From Akebia trifoliata (Eukaryota; Streptophyta; Magnoliopsida; Ranunculales; Lardizabalaceae): DNA of 64,000 nt. Positions within the stretch are counted from its first letter, which is position 1, and the number at the start of each line of letters is the position of its first letter. The stretch is taken from contig CM030715.1 of the NCBI GenBank assembly GCA_017979445.1, positions 14,595,660 through 14,659,659 on the forward strand, read 5' to 3'. A program made the translations under genes and the position numbers. This document shows, piece after piece, positions 23,014 through 35,443 of this stretch. The notes under the pieces were generated by a model. The model saw only the letters and a list, made by a program, of their open reading frames with translations, ran no database searches and was not told where the DNA came from.

Positions 23014-23267
23014 TCAAATAAGCTGAAGCATTATGCATCAAACCGAATCAAAGAAACAACCTCTATCAAACGTAAATTAACTCATAATTAAGTCTCATTT
23101 TTAATGAATCAATACTTCATTAATAATAGCCAAGTTGTCAGAACAAGAAAAAATAAAATAAACTTTGTACAGGGAATGTACTTGTGTATAAAAGATTAGA
23201 AACATATATAACCACAATCTACCTTACCTCTCCTTCCCATTATTCAATTCTCTAGTTCTTTGTTCCC

Positions 23268-24424
23268 TCATGTTTGTTCTTGTCCCACATAAGTACCTGA
23301 TTTGAGTGAAACAAGACTTTCCACGTACATCTCTATCTCAAAAATGATCGGCCTACCACATATCACAATATGCCTCATAATTTCAGTCTTTGGGTCATAC
23401 AAAATAAGACCTTCCATATCAGTATCTATTATAATCTCACCATCCTTGGAAAAGTAAATCGGCTTCAAGACCTTACGTGACATAACTGTCGGTTCTACAA
23501 TAGAGAATAACTTAGTCCAAGACTTCCTCACATCATAGTCCTTCATCCCCCATACCTCACAACAGAAATACCATGAAGTATTATACATGCAAAGGCATCT
23601 TTCCAATACCCCCACACTCATGCCAAATACAGGACCCACATAATCAGGCTGTGGCACCTCTTGGAACTGCTTATTCCTAATATCGAAAGAAGGGATTACC
23701 CAAGAATATAAATTCGATATCGGATTACGATGAAACACAACCCAATGTAGATTTCCATTCACAAGGGACCCATGTAGTTCTGTACAACGAAGGTCATAAG
23801 GAATGTCTCGTATTCTTCTCCATGAATTTGTTCTCAATTCATACATAGTGACTTCAGAAGCAAAATCTTTGGCATCAATGCTACCAAAGTAGGAAATTTT
23901 AACCACCTCGTAGTCATCAACAATGGGATCCTAACCGAATCCGTATACAATGCTACAAAATAACTTCCCATCCCTCTGAGAATCAATTAGTGCAGAGGTT
24001 GGTAATTTCTTGTATTCTTTGGTTGCTGGATTCCAAAGACAAATGACATCTTCGCAAGGTCTTAAACATATCAATCTGTTACAAGAACCCACTATTTTAG
24101 GTTGATTATCTGGAGGTTGAAATGGATAATTGATCACAACTACTTCTTTAGATGATGTTTCATCAAAGTCAAGATCTATAGACAAGAATGGTTTAACATG
24201 AGAGTAAGGCCGTTGGTTTGAGGCGATCTAATGAGAGCAAGGTTCTTGGTTTCAGTTATTGATCGACTGATGTGCAGTTTAACGAAACTAGGGTTACTGA
24301 TTAAGTTGCAGAAAAGCTTACATATAGACTTGAATCGTAACAGAGACTTCACAGGAAGCCTTGAAAAGATGTCGAAGATGATTTCTTCTGGAAAGTAGTT
24401 CCACATCGCCCCTTCTCTAATCAT
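23268..24424 (-). pseudogene. F-box (CPR1/CPR30-like) pseudogene, one stop and one frameshift
   Basis: A roughly 385-codon F-box gene. F-box proteins are substrate-recognition subunits of SCF ubiquitin ligases. The ATG at 24424 gives MIREGAMWNYFPEEIIFDIF, then the F-box core RLPVKSLLRFKSICKLFCNL and SNPSFVKLHISRS. The C-terminal part has F-box-associated motifs such as VGSCNRLICLRPCEDVICLW, WNPATKEYKKLP, SWRRIRDIPY and LHGSLVNGNLHWVV. Two lesions interrupt it: a frameshift near 24187-24195 (the frame reaches TAG just before IDLDFDETSS) and TAG near 23931 inside the YGFG-x-DP motif, where related proteins have Tyr. Everything else is open to the stop at 23268, so loss of function is recent, or these are sequencing errors. 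It lies immediately upstream of the UBP fragment on the same strand. Confidence 0.8.
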
Positions 24425-24790
24425 AAAAAGAACTCTAATCTCTAGGAATCGAAATAAGATTAAAATAAAAAGGGGGAAAGCTCAATCCAAACCCTAGATG
24501 TTACAAACAATCCATCCAAAGAGAGAATCGGTCAATATATCTTTAATGGAAACATGCACGAACCGATCGATCGATCAATCTCTGTTAAATCAAAATCAAG
24601 AAAGAAAGAGAAAGATCGATTACCTTGATGTGATCGATGAGAAACCCTCGTTCCTCTCTCAGTAGGTCTGATTTGATTTTGAAGAAAAAGATTAGCATGT
24701 GCGAGGTTTCTGCAATTTGATTGTATTTGGGGTGTAAGTAGTAATAAACGACCTGTCAATATCTATTTCTTTTGGAAATTTTATAAAAGA
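24425..24790 (-). other. Possible 5' leader of the F-box pseudogene
   Basis: No protein. On the minus strand ATCAAG|GTAATC near 24625 could be a splice donor of a non-coding first exon. Evidence is thin. Confidence 0.25.
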
Positions 24791-24829
24791 GTGAGGGCAA
24801 TTTTGGAATAGAAAATATGTTCTCTTCCC

Positions 24830-25172
24830 TTCCCTCCTCGTCACTCCGATTTTGGGGGGAACAAAATTTTACCATTTTCCCCTTCCCTTCCCTTCCCTCC
24901 ATTTTTCTTCTCTTCCCTCCTCACTTAACAATCCAAACAGGAGAAAAGAAGAGAAAATTGTAAATTTTCTCTTCCCTTCCTTCCCCTTCCCTCAATCCAA
25001 ACACAGCGTAAAGCAAAAAAAAAAAAAAACATTTTGATGATGAATATGCGAACCCTGAAAGATTGATTGTTGAACAAAATTGTCATCCGATCTGAGTGAT
25101 ATGTTTTGGTAATTGTCAATCTATATAGGTCAACAAAAAATCAAACATGTCACCGTATATAGGTTGACAATT
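24830..25172. repeat. Pyrimidine-rich tract and two inverted repeats (MITE-like)
   Basis: A CTTCCC-rich tract contains a 12-bp inverted repeat GAAGAGAAAATT/AATTTTCTCTTC with a 3-bp spacer, flanked by a CAATCCAAACA direct repeat. A second inverted repeat, AATTGTCAATCTATATA at 25111-25127 and its complement with one mismatch at 25156-25172, follows. It looks like miniature-transposon debris; no family assigned. Confidence 0.35.
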
Positions 25173-25541
25173 AACAAAATATGTCGCCTTTTTCAAGATG
25201 ACATTAAATTTTCAGTTAGGCATATTTTTGTTTTTCATTTTTTGTAAGGTTTAAAAGATGAAGAAGTTCACTCAACAGATCCAAAAGACAGTCAATGGCC
25301 CATCATCTTCATCAAGAACTAATAGGGTTTCTCCAACGGCTTCAAAACTAATGAGGCATACCAAAAAAAAAAAAAAAAAGAATTATTTCTCATTGTTGTT
25401 GAAGAAGAACATAAACAATCATCTGATGAAAAACAACAATAAGATGAAGATCAATGAGAAGAAGATGTAAATGAAGATGAAGATGAAGGAGATGAAAAAA
25501 GTAATGAAGAACAAGCAAATGAAGAAAAGAAAGAAAAATGA

Positions 25542-25803
25542 TGTGGATATCCAGGTGGTCCAGAAGAACTCTCAGTATTAATCAATTTTAAAACTCATAT
25601 TGCACATGCTATTTGGAATAATGAGGTAATTACTTTATTTTATTTCTTTATATATTTGATTAATGTTTTCTCACATTAATATATACTAAATGGACTAATT
25701 TGTTTGTAGGAACGTGTTATTCCAAGATATTCCAAACATGCGGAGAAGATGGATCAATGGAATTTCAATGAACAGTCACATTTGTTCAAAACGTTAATGA
25801 ATG
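25542..25803 (+). pseudogene. Plant-mobile-domain gene fragment (two exons)
   Basis: Exon 25542-25625 encodes CGYPGGPEELSVLINFKTHI and AHAIWNNE and ends GAG|GTAATT. Exon 25710-25803 starts after TTTGTAG with ERVIPRYSKHAEKMDQWNFN. GGP-x-x-(S/T)-x-L...H-(I/V)-A...(I/L)W is the N-terminal signature of plant mobile domain proteins (MAIN-like, often annotated as phosphatase 7 long form homologs), which occur both as host genes and within transposons. The PMD core is not found downstream. A lysine/asparagine-rich open frame at 25258-25470 lies upstream but in another frame. Confidence 0.55.
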
Positions 25804-27450
25804 GTACAAATTTATTCAACGTTGTGAATCATAGGTATAATTCGGTTAGTAAGGTAGTTGTCATTCCCCTTTCAGATGGATTGATGGATGGATCAAGTAG
25901 TGCGTGGAAGGATGGGTAATGTGGTGTTTTTATGTCAAGTTAGGCTTATATCAAAAATCACGATCAAGTTTTTTGTCTAGAAATCAAACACCATTCTGGA
26001 AGATAAGAGTCTTATGAGCACTGTATGTGGAGAAATTGGAAATTGAAGAATTCAAGATTCAAAGAATTGGTCAAAGAGTAGCAAACAAATCAAAGAACAA
26101 GTACTGAGGAAGTGAAACCACTATTCAAATCTTTGTATGGACAAAGCATTGAACCCAAATCATTATATTGTTATATAACGATAATTGTAATTCCCCACAA
26201 GTCTTTTAGATTGCACTCATTGTTTATGCATGGCTATTTTTAGACATTGCTTAATAGTTACTTTTTTACCATTTCAGGAAAAACTTAATCTGTAAATTTC
26301 CTCTCGTTTTGATTTTTATAAATAGGAGGGAGGAGCTCTTATAAAAAGAAAAAGAAAAGGTAAACACACATAGACAGAAACACAGAGAAAAAGAGAGGGA
26401 GAGGGATCTTTCGATCTATAGCGAAGATCCGTTGTAGTTTAATATTAATTCAATCAACAAGAAAGCAAAAGAAGGAAATTCGGTATGATTTGCAAAAATC
26501 TATCTAACTTGAGTGAAGGTGAAATCGAATTTACATCATAATTTCCATTGTTGTTATTTTCACCATTAAATCTTGGTTGTTCATTGATAATCTATAATTT
26601 TCATCGTTAGAACTTAAACTTAATCATGAATTTCATCAAATTTAACCATAAAGTCGATTTTCACCGATGAAAACTATCATTTAACCAATGGATCTAGTTT
26701 CTTATTTTAAAATTTTAAAATGAATTTTATTTACCAAGAAAACTTCTAAGATTCAAAATGGAATTAATCACTTTGCTACATTATGATATTGGATCACATA
26801 TCCTTATCCTTGTAGTGGGGAAGAGATCAGCCAAGAACTCCTCATTGTCTCCCAAATTCAAATTAGGTTTAACGTGAACTACGGAGGAAAAAATAAAATG
26901 GTACATTCATTGAGAGCATCTTGGTTGTGATTAGTTTTATTTTGTATTTTCAGATTTTTCTATAAATTTCTTTAATTTTATCTTTGATTTTAGATTTTCA
27001 AGTATTTCTTGTTGATATTATTTCATTATTTCTTCTTCAAATGATGTAGTTTCTCATTCATGATTATTTTCTTATTATTGTGGTTATTTTCTATGAGAAT
27101 TTATGATTCTTGTTTTCTATCTTCAATTCATTATTTCTTTTCGTGAGTTTTTTAATTACTTATGAATCTTCGTCTTCTTTTTTTTTTTAATTAATTTTCC
27201 TTTTTCCTTAGTATTTTCTTATTTTTCTGATATTAATGTTTTAGTTATTTATCTTATCTTGGTTTAGAAATTCATTTTTTTAATTTATTTTTCTACAATC
27301 TTATTTTATTTTTTACTTTTTTTCTTCATTTCTTTTAGTTGATTGTTGTTTTCTGTGCACTATGTGCATTATCACTATCTTTTAATGTTCTTGTTATTTT
27401 CTTTGGAAAGATATCGGTAACACCCATTTTTACTAAAATTTGTCATATAT
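25804..27450. other. AT-rich stretch, no gene; possible leader of element W
   Basis: No coding signal. TATAAATAGG near 26318 followed by a purine-rich stretch (26340-26410) resembles an LTR or gene promoter. T-rich sequence from 26935 continues, after the solo LTR at 27451-30752 is removed, into 30753-31730, so it was one unit before that insertion. Confidence 0.4.
27446..27450 (+). other. Left TSD TATAT of the solo LTR
   Basis: TATAT precedes TGTGGCGTCCC; the identical TATAT follows GGTGTTACA at 30753-30757. Confidence 0.85.
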
Positions 27451-30400
27451 TGTGGCGTCCCGCCAAACGCTAACATAAATCCCAAGGCCGCCTCGAGGCA
27501 CTAGGTGGCGTCTCGAAATTTCGGCATGGTCTCCTCTGTTTATGTTAGCATTTCACGGAACTCAAACCTGATAAACCAAAACCAAACAATCATGTATAAA
27601 GCAACATATCTACAATAAATAAGAAACGGAAGACGAAAAATTTTATGAACAACATAAAGCGAGGTCAGAGTTGTGCAAAAGGGAATAAAGATATATAGGA
27701 TTACAAAATTTTCTCACTCTAACATAGACCTAGCACTCGGCCCCAAAAACATAGACCTTTCCTAGGACGAACAGACTCCTAGTAGAAGTAGTCATGGTGC
27801 TCACCGGGTAACGGACTCTGGTTGTCAATCTGATCGATCAGATGTTCCTTGGCTAATGGCTCAACACCCGCTTCACCAACTGTAGGCTCTGCAACTAAAA
27901 AAAAAATTAAAGGAAAGGGTGAGTAACAATGGTTACACAGTAGGTCCACAAACAATTCCTACTAATAACCTAACCTAACGTGATCGAATAATCATACTGC
28001 ATCATTTCAAAATATGCAAGTTTGACAATTGAAACTACGATTAACTAGTACATATAGCCAGGGATGAGCAACTATACAGTTTAAAAATTACACATAGCGT
28101 CAATCATTCATACTCATTATACATTTTTCATTTTATGCAAATACCGTTGACAACATTTAAATAGTAGACATGTTTTTCAGTTTATAATTCGAAATATAAC
28201 ACAAATACATAATACAAGTGGTGGAGTAATGTAATTTGAGCATTGGGATTCACGACTGGATCGTTCCCAATCGGGACATGATGTTACAACGTAAATCTGA
28301 TTTTTAGTTCCTGATTTTGTGGCCGGTCGCTGCGCTTACCACACTAATAACCATTTATCCAGCTCAGACGGGCCGTTTGACGTGACCGTAAGCAATGGGT
28401 CTCTTTTCCATGTGTCAAAATGTTTGACTACTACTAGATTGTTAGTGATCACTGACCAATCATCTTCGTCTATGCCTATCAGGCGTGCATGTGATTCCCA
28501 AAATAACACTCCACTCGCATATGACCACCTTTACAATACACGTTCACTAGTAAAGATAAGAAAGGAATGGACTCGGATTCTAGTTATGACTCCACTCTCA
28601 TACGCGTCCCATACCACGTATGAGCCACCCTACCGTACATCCCAGGATAGTGCACCCCTCCGGATGATGTAACGCACTATCCCTTCAGGCATTCACAAAT
28701 CCTTTAACAGCTCACAAAATAGCTACGTATATATATGATTTTTCATTTAAAATAAAAGAGAAATTAACAGAACAGGGTTGAGAATGGATATCTAGTTCCT
28801 ACCATGCAACTATGGCCCCCTGGCCTAAAATAAATAACAGTACTCAGCTCACGCGCTAACATAATCGTAAATAAACAAGCAACCCTTTCATTAATAACCT
28901 GGACATCCTTTTACCAACTTACACACAATATACAATGTAAAGTGCAGACATCACCCCTCGGGTATGATTCTGACATTTTATCGTTCATTCCCTTTTTCAT
29001 TCTCTCGACATTTTCACTTTTCTTCTTTCCAAGTCAAACCATTCATTTTCAATCTTTCAAGGTCATTTTTGGTCTTTCCATCGAAAAATATCAGGATTTA
29101 TTCAAAACGAGGTCCTGATGATGCACGGAACCAAAGCTGTTAATAATAAGGAAAGCTGGTAAAATTTTGGCTAAGTGTCGAAAACTCAATTTTTTCAAAG
29201 TTCTCAAAATTGAAAATTGATTTTTAGAAATGAAAGTCTCGATCACGAGACTTGACACCATATAGTTTTTGTAATCTAATTCAAAGTAATGTGAAAGTTA
29301 TTACATTTTGAAAATTTACCGAAAACGTCAAAATCTACATTTTGTTCTTGAAACCAAAATTTGGATTTTGATCCTTTGAGATTCAGATCTGGAAATCATT
29401 TTCATTGTTTCGAAATGGGGGGTAAAACCTTAATTTCATTAAAGAACTTAAAGTAAATGGACATTTACTTAAATATTTTTAATGAAATAAAAAGTTGGAA
29501 ATCATGTGCAAGTTATAAGGATCACAGTCCAAGAGTCAAAGTTTGATTTTGACTCAAAATATATTGTCGACGGCAGAAGGATTTTCTGCTTGTGGAACTG
29601 ACAGAATAGTCATCGGTGGGACTGACGGTTTTACCGACAGCACTGAACTTTCTTGTGGATTTTGGGTTTTTTGATCCATTCTTTGGATCTTTGTTCCGTT
29701 CTTCAAACCCTTTGACCCACCCACGAATTGAACACTTAAAATTGATGAAATCAACGTCAAATCTCTAATCCTAATCATGAATTAAAAGTTTAACAAATAT
29801 TTCTACGATTTACAAACAACTAACGAGTTTTGTAAAACCTAAATGTACATTTCGAAATCTAAAGTTACCAATAGGAATTGAAAGTCCCCTACTTGGTTTG
29901 TGGACACCGAAAGTAATGAACTCGTATAATAATCAAGGTTGGTGGCAAAAGAGTCGATGTTGGGTTGAGTTTAGTGCAAAGAGGGCGAGGGTTTGCAACT
30001 CTTTCGATGACAACACTCTCCTTTACTTCTATACTAGAAGATGAGTCTCTACTAATAAGTTGAAGCTCCAAGTTTGATGATAACCTAATTTGCTTACTGA
30101 TTTTTGATGGAGGGGGAGGAAAACGAACGTGAATGGATTAATAAGGAGGGTAAGGTTGTAGCTATCGTCGTAACCGACAACTTTGTCTTCTTCGTCGGGG
30201 TTCAACGGTCCTTCATTTTCAACGAATCTTGAGGTGAAGAGAGGAGAACCCTAGGTTGAGAAAAGAGTTGATGTGTGGATTCTTTTAGAGAAAAGAGAAA
30301 CAAATAAGAAAGAAAGGAAGTTTGTTTTCTTTTATAAAAAGCTGAGGGCATAGTTGTAATTTTCCCATCATTTCTAGTTTCAATCGTAACTTAACTATCC

Positions 30401-30752
30401 GGACTCGGGAAATGACAAACGAGTATACCATTTCGAATAATTTTTCATCACGGTCCTAATGGTATGGTCGAATCTTCCTGATTCTCCCTCTAACGAAAAT
30501 TTTCTATTTTGGGTCCCGCTCAACATGAAATTCGAGGATTGGTTAACTTTTCCACCCGAACTTCAATTCGAACTTGCTTACCGGCTAAAATATATATTAC
30601 GATCATTTTGAAATTAATGGCGAAGTCAATTTTTAACAAAAACTAACGTAGCATAATTTGGATATTTTACTCTAAGTTATCTTTTCAGAATATTTCTCGA
30701 ATTAACACTATCTGATATCTTCGAGATACGAGTCAAAACACATGGTGTTACA
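27451..30752 (-). mobile_element. Solo LTR, long Ty3-type (Tekay/Del-like), minus orientation
   Basis: 3302 bp, reading TGTAACACC...GGGACGCCACA on the minus strand, flanked by perfect TATAT. No internal region remains, so it formed by LTR-LTR recombination. It is homologous to the LTR at 34607-39835 in the opposite orientation (compare 28320-28690 with 36320-36715). The long reading frame at 28319-28672 is not a gene. The lineage call rests on LTR length and the TGTAACACC terminus only. Confidence 0.82.
28597..28682. promoter_or_regulatory. Conserved inverted repeats inside the long LTR
   Basis: Two hairpins: CTCATACG (28597-28604) with CGTATGAG (28617-28624), and GGATAGTGC (28645-28653) with GCACTATCC (28674-28682). 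Counterparts persist in the other LTR at 36392-36419 and 36328-36365, although the surrounding sequence has diverged. Confidence 0.5.
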
Positions 30753-31734
30753 TATATCGATTTCATAATTACTATATTGTATTATTTTTTGTTAATGGTT
30801 GTTTTTTAAGCCTTACTCAGCTCAAATTTTTTCAATTACTTTTTTTTTAAATCTCTATATTTCGTTTTTATCAATATTGTTATATGTAGCGATATTGGAA
30901 TTGTTATATAGTGAGTTCACATATCGCTATATAGCGATTTTGATATCATTATATTCTATTTTTACACAATCATTTTATAATGATTTCTACTGTGTTTTTT
31001 TTTTTTTCCATTTTATACCATTATTTCTTTACTTATGTTTGTACTTCTATTTTCATGATTTTTCATGTGTCTTTTCTTCTCTTCTTTGTTTTTCTTTTCA
31101 TCATTTTATGATTTTGATCTGGTAGAAGATTAAGGATTGAGTAACACCCCATATTTTTCTTCGAAAAAATATTATCATGTGAGTGATGTCAATACTTTGT
31201 TTCTTTTAGGAAGATCATAAACTTGGTTTGATGTCATCTTGCATGATAATATTTCATCCAATTTAAGACGTTTTGCTGCCTGATTTTCTTGAGAATCATA
31301 TTGCTATTTTTCTTGAATAATTTTGTTCTATTCTTGAATGATTTTGCCATATAACGATTTCATTACTGTTATATTATTTTTCATGATTTCTTTTGCACAA
31401 ACTTTTTGATTAGAAATCGGACATTACTTATAATCTTCATATTGTTTCTAATCATTATTTTGTATTACTTGATATCTTTAGAATGTTTGGATTATTGATT
31501 TAAAATCATTTCTTATATAATATGTGACCGTTTTGATTACAATTTATCTATTTTAATGACTTGTTCGATATTTTTGGAATCTTTGGATTATCGACTTAAG
31601 TCTTCTTCATATGACATGTTATTGTTTTGACTAAATGATTATCTATTTTCAAAACCTTGAATATTTAGAATGTATTCTTTTTTATCAAAATATATAAACA
31701 CAAAAAAATTTCTCAAAATTCAGCATGGATGATA
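30753..31734. other. T-rich non-coding stretch, leader of element W
   Basis: No coding signal. Repeated ATATAGCGATAT-like motifs occur at 30885-30945. Continuous with 26935-27450 before the solo LTR inserted. Confidence 0.4.
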
Positions 31735-34601
31735 AGATTTTTAAAACTGGAGAAATTCCAAGTCAATTCAAACGGCACAAAGGCAATGTTCGAATATATG
31801 ACTGTCTGGTGGAATTGATTAGTGAAATGGTCGATGACAAAGAAAACAGAGCATCCTAACAAGGATGGCATAACGACGCTCTCAAAGACATGTTCAATGA
31901 TTAGTTTAAAGAGGAAAAAAGTAAAAAAAAATAAAAATAAATAAGTTTCCCATGCAAAAGATCATTCCTTCACCTTTAGGGCACCAACGATTGATAAAAG
32001 GACAAATTAGGATATCTTTAGAGATGTAGACATGAACTCAAACAGTCATTAGCTGCTTACTTTGACAACTTCCAAACACTTATCTGCAAGCTTGCTAATG
32101 ATGTGTTAGAATGAAGCATAGTGAATGCTTTTATTGAAGGGGTATCCACAAAATTTTCAAAGGATTTGATTGTTAGTGCACAAAGACAATGACAAACCTT
32201 CAAAGAATGATAGAAAGACTTCAACAATGTTACAATCAAACACGAATATATGCACACGTTGTAGAAGAAGGGTTCTAGTATAACCACAAAGGATGAGGAA
32301 GATGAGGATTTTGAGGAAGAAGCCGAGGGAGAACCGAGGACATGATAGGAGATTTCAATGCATGACCAAAGAAGAATTGAATTACAATGTAGACAAGACA
32401 AATGTGATTTTTTGATACCTACTAGAAAATAACTTGATAATATTACCACCATCAAACCATCAAAACAAGCTTACCAAGTTGATCGATGAAATTAGGTGGT
32501 GTGTTTTCTACAGAATGCTTGGACATGTAATTAAATATTGCTTTAAGTTGCAAAGTGTTTTAATGACCAAGTAGCCAGTGGTACTCTAGTGGAATAGACG
32601 AATGGTCAAGGACTAGAAAGGAAGGATGCCCATCATACTTTTATAATAGGAAAAATGAGAAATAACAGCATAGAAGATGAAATAAGCGAAAATGCAATGG
32701 TAGTAGAGACTCAAAGGAAAAATGGAGAGAAGAAGTTTAAAGGAAACAAAAAAGCAGATAGCAAAATAGAAATTTGCTAAAGGAATTTCAAAAAAAAGAA
32801 AGTATGCCAGAAACTTAGGGAAAAACGATGCCAGCAGAACTAGATAACGAAGAGATAGCCAAGCAAGTGACTTGCCTGAGTAAACTGAAATATAAACTTT
32901 TGGAGGAGGACATCCTAACATTAACATCGAAATCTTTTTATGATGTGGTGACACATTTAAAAAAGATTCTTGTTGTGGTTTCTATGTTCGATATATTGAA
33001 ATTCTCTTATGGGACATGACTAGCACTCGAAATAGCTTTAGTTGAGGCTCTGCTTTAAAGTAATGAGGTGCAAGTTCTTTTTATTGAAGAGATTTTGTAC
33101 CCACCTAAGACAAGAGAAGAAGTGTAGTTAGTTGAAGTTAAAAAAAAAAAATAGAGGAATTGATTACAAAAAAAAAGACAGAGAAGGTGTTCAATATGAA
33201 TAACTAGAAAGAAAAGAAAAACTTGAAAGATGGTTGAAAACTATTTTGAATGTTGTAATCTTGAGTTTCAAGAATGATGTGTTGCTTTTTTGTTTTTTTC
33301 CCGATAATGCATAGTTCCATCAATTGTTTACCACGAGTAGTCATAATAGAAAATAAGTCATTTCTCTCATAAAATTTTTCCAACATAATGTACTTATTTC
33401 ACAAATATCAAATAGAAAAAATGTATGTTGTTCTTGAATTGTCTATTATACGAATTTTACATGCTATAAATTAATAAATATTTCAAAAATGAAAATGAAA
33501 TATTTCAAATACCTGAAATGTTTCAGTAATACTGGAGGCACCTCAAAAATGTTCAAAATACCTTTAATGTTTCAACATTACTGGATGCATCTGTAATGCT
33601 CAGGATGCTAATACCGCAATGTTTAGGGTATTCTCATGGTTGGCCAGCGTCATCGAAAGTATTTCAAAAAAAAATATTCAATGAGTTACACACCCAAATG
33701 TTCTGACATAGTTGGATGCATCTGCAATGTACATGAAGTTAACACCTATAATATACAAGGTGTTCCTACAATGGGCTAGCGTCGTTAGTGGTGTTCGAAA
33801 ATATTTACAAAGTAAGGATTAAAACACTGAGGCACCCACCAAAATATTTGTCAAAATGTATCAATGATATCGATTATATTCATTTCATGTATACCATGAT
33901 TCGAACAAATTCCATAAATGATGTACTATGAAATATAATCCTTGTGGATGTGACGTGAAGATATAATATGTGCTAAAAAAACCTCCTTTTAATACAAATG
34001 ACTCTGAAGATAAATGCATTGACAATACGACAATGAGTTGCCTCACGAGGTTTATGCTTGCAAGAACCAATTTCAAGAAAAAGATGACGATGAAGTGTTG
34101 CTTGCCCCACCATGTTTGGAGGATGAGATATCATTAGTAACATAAACCTTGGTTGAATTAAATTTAGAAAGAAAGGAGATAATAGAGTTATCTACATTGC
34201 CCCTTTTCTATGTGATGATGAAAAAAAACTTGATGAACATGTTACATGAATATGTAAACGTTTTTTCCTGGAATTATGGTCAGATGCCTGGATTACCTCT
34301 AGATATGTAATGCATAAATTAAAAATTTACCCTCATTTCAGACTAATTAAGCAAGTTCACCAGAAATTCAAACACAAGTTGAAAATATAGATTTAACAAG
34401 AGGTTGAAAAATTGATCAAAGCATGATTTGTCAAAGAGAAATAATAACTAAAATGATTACTAAATATTGTCCCGCTTAATAAAAAGAATGAATAGATTAG
34501 AGTTGGTGTCAATTTCCGCGATCTGAATGAGGCCTGCCCTAAAGACGAGTTTCCTCTACCCAACATGGATATTATGATTGACAAGATTTCAAAGTGTTAG
34601 A
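31735..34601 (+). pseudogene. Decayed gypsy (Tat/Ogre-like) gag-pol of element W, first part
   Basis: Heavily mutated, with stops throughout, but in a consistent order. Gag-like SLAAYFDNFQTLICKLANDV lies near 32050. A zinc-knuckle-like C-x-x-x-x-x-GH-x-x-x-x-C (WCVFYRMLGHVIKYCFKL) lies at about 32496-32555. The gag-protease linker counterpart DVVTHLKKILVV is near 32940. The pre-RT motif YVNVFSWNYGQMPGLPLDM is at about 34250. The RT region VNFRDLNEACPKDEFPLPNM is at about 34508-34570. Reading stops at 34601-34606 where a solo LTR has inserted; the reverse transcriptase resumes at 39841. A protease active site was not recognised. Confidence 0.75.
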
Positions 34602-34606
34602 TGTCC
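34602..34606 (+). other. Left TSD TGTCC of the nested-host solo LTR
   Basis: TGTCC before TGTAAAACCCC; an identical TGTCC at 39836-39840 after GACGCCACA. Removing the insert plus one TSD restores a continuous RT reading frame (C-stop-MSNFIDGY). Confidence 0.92.
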
Positions 34607-35408
34607 TGTAAAACCCCAAATTTTTAATTCGTATCTCGAGAAAAAATAAATAATTGAATTTTGAAAAAAAAATCCTGAAAGTGAAACTTAGGCTAAAATT
34701 GTAGGTTTTATTCTGGTCATTTTTAATGAAATCTGACCTCACCATTAGATTCAAAATGGTTGAAAAACATATTTTAACGTATAAGCACGCTCAAATGTGA
34801 TTCCGAATAGAAAAATTACAAAATTCTCGATTATTGAGTCGGATCAGGCTAAAATAATGACTTTTTGTTAAAATAAGAATTTTTAAAATTCAATTACACC
34901 ATTGGGTTCGTAACAAAAATGATAGAAAATAAACTATTTACTTGTCATTTTTGGAGTCCAAAAAGTTAAATTATTATCAAAAACGAAAATGACGTTAATT
35001 TTAGGGTCCCATTGGGCCAAATTTTTTTTTGTGCTAGAGATATAATTTGTAGAATTTAACCACATCATTAGATTCATAATGAAAAATTAGACAAAATAGA
35101 GTATTCATTCGTCACTTTTGGAGTCTGGATGGTCAAATTATCGTCAAACGAAATAATAGGTAAAATATCAATTTCGTGCCAAAAATTTATATAAACAAAT
35201 ATTTTTTAAATTTTCACTTGTTATTTAAAACCATCTAAAAACCAGTCAACATTTTTTTTAAATTTGATTTTTCCCTCGACTTTCCAACTTAGATTCGTCA
35301 CGAACGATCCATTTTTGACCTCCGTCGCAGAAGGATAAAATGTTCGCAGCCTAGATATCTACAAAACTCACCCAACTTCTTCTCGTTTCCTTTTCTCTTT
35401 CGTTTCGT

Positions 35409-35443
35409 ATATATATATATATATTATATATATATAATATATA
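35409..35443. repeat. (TA)n microsatellite
   Basis: Alternating TA run with two interruptions, within the long solo LTR. Confidence 0.9.

Noticed and set aside
28319..28672. 117-codon plus-strand frame
   Set aside because: Lies in the LTR hairpin region, antisense to the LTR, and is not kept open in the homologous LTR at 36320-36715.
27411..30758. ATATC as target-site duplication and GGTAACACC as LTR end
   Set aside because: Comparison with the LTR at 34607-39835 places the true end at GGGACGCCACA (27451 on the plus strand), giving a perfect TATAT duplication instead.
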